Under the pieces are notes generated by a model. That model was not told the origin of the DNA. It was given only the letters and a program-made list of their open reading frames with translations, and did no database searches. This document shows, piece after piece, positions 59,800 through 64,000 of a stretch of DNA of 64,000 nucleotides. Position numbers and translations under genes: made by a program. Numbering within the stretch: position 1 is the first letter of the stretch; each line of letters opens with the position of its first letter. Location: positions 150,357,584 to 150,421,583 of the forward strand of contig OY720634.1 of assembly GCA_963169105.1 (NCBI GenBank). Direction: 5' to 3'. The stretch comes from Ceriagrion tenellum. Lineage: Eukaryota; Arthropoda; Insecta; Odonata; Coenagrionidae.

Positions 59800-61960
59800 A
59801 TGTTTGGGAGAAGGAAGACGGATAATTATTACAGGAAGAGCAAAAAGTGGTAATACATTCCCATCTTTAATCATTAGGGTTGACATCGAGGAAACTAATC
59901 GGGTGGTAAACTACGACACGAACAAGGAAAGGAGTGAACAAGGAATCCATAGTTTTTAGTTGAGAAAATACAACATTATAGTACAGTCATTTAAGGCTGT
60001 GCTTACGTGTATATATGATGAACATGAATGAACGACTAGTAATAGTCTAATAAATTCTATTTTTCGATCCTCGACTTGCTGTTAGGCAGTTCCGACCTAA
60101 AAGTATCATTTATTGGCCTGTAACACACAAGCAGTGGGGAGAGTTATCATCCAATTCTTTCTCATAACTCGGCGGGGCTAACGTAGCAGACATCCTTTAT
60201 AAATGCCCATTACTGGAGCGTCCAACCCTGTTTCATTCATGAACCAAATAGTTCTAACCCTATCAATCTTCCGGTCATGTTTAGCTGCTTTATAATATTG
60301 CCGTTAGAACACTTCTTTAAATTGCGGTTCTTGCTTTCCTAGGCAAACATCCATTCTTACGTATGCGGCAAATTTTACCTAGGACTTTACTACCGATATT
60401 CCCACCTCTTTCATTATCATTATGGATCCTTCCATATTCCGCAAGCAATCGGCCAATACTCACAAAACCGTCTGATTGTTCAATTATTTCCTCATTTACA
60501 TATATTATATAATCATTCTAAATATCCTTATTATCATTATCAACTACTTAAATGTTTAACGCATTACTCCACTTATCCATTTTCCGTGTTCCAGAAAAAG
60601 TTGCGAAGAAATATTAGGTAACTCCATTAAAATGTCAGAGAGCAACACTGCTCATGTGCGCTCAACAAAACTCGCAACATTTATATAACCATCTGATGGT
60701 ATTTTATCTCCATTTATATGACAACAATATTATCCCAAAACACATCTCTCTGAAATTTATCCTTAATAATTTTGAAAAGCCTTGGAGATATAATGCATCT
60801 CTCTTTTGCGCCAAGTTATATATGAAACTAATCATGTTAGACTCGCAGTAGTTATGCAATCGTTTTAGGCCGCATGCATGACATTTGTAACTGCTCGTTC
60901 ACTCCTCAAAAACTTCCACAATAAATTTTCATCTCACTTCCTGTCTCTTGCTTTTATTACTACGCTACATCCAAAAATGCACAATTTTATTCATTTTGGA
61001 AGTACATATTCTTCCTTGTCAATTGCTGAAGTGAGAACGGCTGTTCACTACATTCAGTACAATTCTCACCCCGCATAACAAACCTACAGTTCTGTAAATA
61101 ATAGTTTTCTAGTATATATAGATATATGTTGTACTGTACAATTTTTCCGGAATACACTATGAACATATTGCTCCTTCAATCGACATTATATAGTTACGGT
61201 CAAACAAACCATCCCTTTGCGCAGAGGAATCACTCCAAAGCAGCTTTTAAACAAGAATAATTAAACTCACACCAGTCACTTATGGCTGTTTACAAGGACC
61301 AAGACGGTCGGTACCCCACATTACTTCCTAAAGGTGGATTGCGGACAACCTTATTATGATAGTCAATAAATCTCACCGATACGATACAGGCAAGATTAGA
61401 ATAGTTAAGGCGGGTGGAGTATTTCTCGAAGTATAAAAGCGATTATGGGCAAAACTAGAGACCAGCAGGGCATCTGCGCCGCCTATATTCTCTTCAAAAA
61501 TACCGATAACAGACAAATAACAATCGGGGAGAGCGAGATGACTCAATCGAGTCGTTGCCGTATAGGATGATATTGACAGCTAACGATAATTTGGCGTAGG
61601 AAATATTGCCCGATGACTTTCGATAATTTAATTAGCAATTAGTTTATTATAAAAGTCCTGTCCGAGAATAATGCGATGGATGTCAAGAAAAAATTAATAC
61701 GCTCATTTGAAATACTTAAATTGTAGTGGTAATACGTTTCGAAATCAATATTCGATTAATGCAGCGAGATCTTCTATTATAAGGTTACTACAGTAAGGAG
61801 TTTCACGTTCGGCAAAAAGCTACAGCAGACGAATTGGTATTTAAGTTATACCTCGCGCGAAAAACAGAAACATCGTTTAGAAATGAAATTTAGCTGCTAA
61901 ACAAGATGAACAATGAATAAGATGACCACAACGGTTATTCTGTGGATCGTTGGCCAAAGC
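59800..61960. other. unannotated stretch
   Basis: AT-rich sequence with no supported gene, RNA gene or recognisable transposon. The open frames here are short and lack family likeness. Confidence 0.5.
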
Positions 61961-62640
61961 CGAGCTAAGGCGGGTTCGCGTGTGAGTGTTCCTACCGACC
62001 GACCTATACCCACCCCCCAACCTCGTGTACCTATTGGACCGCTTTCCCGCAAGAGAGCGGAGAACAACCCTCTCTGCCCCAGCGTGTGAGAACCAAGGGC
62101 TCAGTTAGCTTGGCCACGCCATTGTCTGTGTGGGACGGGGTTCTGATTTGGTCCCTGGCCTGCCTAAGAGTGCAAAGGCTGTGCAATGGCCAGGGGTGTA
62201 AAGTAGGGCCCTTAGCCAGGCCAACGAGTGCGTCGGGGGCGGCTAAGGGATCTTTCGTGTACCAGCCGAAGTCTTCTCGACCCCCGGTCCCCCGACCGGA
62301 AGCCATTCTCTCCAGGCCGGAACCGCGGACCTTGATTCCCCGGGCGGGGAGGTCCCTTCGGGATATTGGGTACGTACGATAGGCTACCGTGGGCCGGGCC
62401 GCTCAAACGTTCCAAATCCCTGTCCCTATCACGTCGTCGATGAACCTGAAAAGAACTGTCATCACATCGCTGTCCCACCAGCATCTGACGGTCGCATCGA
62501 AATTCCCGCCCTTATATAGGTAGATAGATGACGTCACTGGGCTGCGAGTGGGGGGGGGGGAGATGTGGGGAGGGGGGGACGGCGACTTGACGTAGTATCG
62601 TCCAATCAGGGAGGATCGTATACAAAACTTCCTTATATGG
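61960..62640. other. GC-rich island
   Basis: About 680 bp of GC- and CpG-rich sequence in AT-rich surroundings, ending on the right in long G runs (62551-62577). It contains a promoter-like arrangement on the - strand and open frames on both strands (for example - strand MLVGQRCDDSSFQVHRRRD from 62484) that I cannot assign to a family. It could be a gene promoter with a first exon or part of a retroelement. Confidence 0.6.
62484..62536 (-). promoter_or_regulatory. candidate promoter: CRE, TATA box, initiator
   Basis: On the - strand a perfect CRE, TGACGTCA (62529-62536), is followed by CCTATATAAG (62511-62520) and, about 30 bases further, GTCAGATG, an initiator-like site near 62486. The spacing is that of a TATA-initiator promoter firing leftward into the GC-rich island. 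Confidence 0.45.
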
Positions 62641-64000
62641 TGATCTTCCTCATCGCTAGCTACTAAAGGCCTCTTCCCGCGCAAATAATTATTAATTAGT
62701 TAGCATTTAATTTACAAATTATTACTGCGTTTATCTCTAATTAAATGCCCTGTGATCGTCACTTTAGTTTTTAAAACTGTCATTGCAAATAGTTCGATCT
62801 ACATATCTATGACTCTCGATTACGGAATTTTCATCTGTTAATGACATATTTACATTGTAGAATCAAGTCATGAGTGTAATAACGTTTTTTGTCTGATTAT
62901 CAACTGTATTTCTATTTTTTTCACATAACAATTATTTTTAATTCGTTGCGCACATATTATTGTTCTTTTCTTCTAAATGAATAGTCCTGGTTCGTTTAGA
63001 GACAGTCTTCGACAAAGTTAATTGTGCTCGGGTTTTAGTGCTTGTATATTTTGCTGATCACCACATAAATTTAGCATGTATTCTCCGATACATCTACATC
63101 TACTAAATACCGTTCAAGCCAAGCCATTGCAATGTGTGGAACGGGATGATTCATAACAGGCATTAAGCACTCATTCCAGCTCAAATTAGATCCTTGCAAC
63201 CTCCACCAACCACTAAGTGCAGGCCATAAGCTTTTGAAAAATACTCTTTTGAATCATGTTTACTGGATAGTGATGAACTCTTATTGTGACGAGACAACCA
63301 TCACCAAGCGTAAAATCTCTAGCATCTTCAGTCATCTCACATCTTGGCTCATGACTACAAAATTATTGAAAAAAATTGATGGTATCAAGAAAGATTTTAA
63401 TTGTCTCAGGTCTTCCTAGTTTTATTTCAAAAGTGTTCATCGACTTCGATAAGACATGGGAAATATAAGCTTATTTTAAACCTGGAGCTACTAAAAGAAC
63501 AAAAATCGGAAGAAAGTTTTGAGGTGCCTATGTGATTCTACATATGCCTATGTGATTCTATACACCATTTAAGATTCAACTACTGGTTTGTATTATTAAT
63601 CCAACTGAAAATATGTACTATTACGTACTAAATCATTCTAAAACTATACATTTCATGAGGGGTCAGTTGCGAATAATAATGTTGATATATTTAGTACGGT
63701 GCGTAACCTGTTTTACCTATTGAGGATCAAAGTTTCATAGAACTGATATATCGAAACGATAATGGTCAAATATTATTCGTTGAAAATATGATATTCTATC
63801 GGTTCTGCGTTCTATATCCGTAATTATATGCCTGTTATCACTTAAACTTTAATAGTTGGAATCTAGCACAATATGTTGAACGTCCGAAAAATAGGTCTAC
63901 ATCAAACTTACGCTCAAGGTTTATTCTATAGTTTTCATTTAGATAAGGCAATTTCTCCCATATTAAATCCCTCATCATTTTAGAATCACAACTACGTTTA
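62640..64000. other. unannotated right end
   Basis: AT-rich. At 63091-63105 TACATCTACATCTAC resembles the tail of the window's LINEs in reverse, possibly the 3' end of a related element on the - strand running rightward. A 20-bp direct repeat built on GCCTATGTGATTCTA occurs twice at about 63524-63562. Nothing else is supported. Confidence 0.45.

Noticed and set aside
1..64000. CRISPR array, operon or bacterial system
   Set aside because: Intron-split animal genes, LINEs and SINEs show a eukaryotic genome; no regularly spaced direct repeats with unique spacers were seen.
1..64000. tRNA or rRNA genes
   Set aside because: Only tRNA-like SINE heads were found; none folds as an intact tRNA by inspection, and no rRNA stretch was recognised.

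Overview
The window reads as a piece of an arthropod nuclear genome, most likely an insect. It is AT-rich, with short protein-coding exons joined by GT-AG introns of up to about 9.8 kb. The introns are packed with decayed transposons: CR1/Jockey-like and RTE-like LINEs, Penelope-like elements, pogo/Tigger-like and hAT-like DNA elements, and a tRNA-derived SINE. The species cannot be named from the sequence alone.

Two real genes are supported, both on the + strand. The first is the 3' end of an HBS1-like translational GTPase (ribosome rescue with Pelota). Its last four coding exons lie at 1268-1441, 6848-7047, 7980-8225 and 16835-16843. The last one encodes only Ile-His-stop and is followed by a short 3' UTR ending near 17.1 kb. 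The second is a complete SOCS6/7-type suppressor of cytokine signalling: five coding exons at 19937-20068, 20159-21907, 30433-30601, 40253-40451 and 41914-42175 join in frame to give 836 residues. They carry a long low-complexity N-terminus, an SH2 domain and a C-terminal SOCS box. Both genes run in the same direction and show no functional link.

Layout: 1-17.1 kb is the HBS1 end, with a rearranged Penelope-like remnant (0.2-1.0 kb), a 2.0-kb pogo-like element, a hAT MITE, LINE pieces and a 2.9-kb Tigger-like element that still encodes a DNA-binding domain. 17.1-19.9 kb is intergenic. 19.9-42.2 kb is the SOCS gene; its introns hold LINE copies (one carrying a nested hAT MITE), a SINE and a pogo-like MITE. 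42.2-49.8 kb is probable long 3' UTR plus intergenic DNA. 49.8-64 kb is mostly mobile-element debris: an RTE fragment, LINE copies (one interrupted by a 688-bp insertion with a 12-bp target duplication), a 137-bp near-perfect palindrome and two diverged tandem duplications. It also holds a possible first coding exon of a further gene at 52.4 kb and a GC-rich island with a promoter-like CRE/TATA/initiator arrangement on the - strand near 62.5 kb.

The most interesting signal is a repeated small RNA-like motif: a CTGANGA-type box, a short hairpin, then GAAA. It occurs just after the Penelope-like GIY-YIG reading frame, twice (inverted) in the palindrome at 55 kb, and inside the 688-bp insertion at 56.8 kb. 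It resembles the hammerhead ribozyme cores known from Penelope-like elements, but with deviations.
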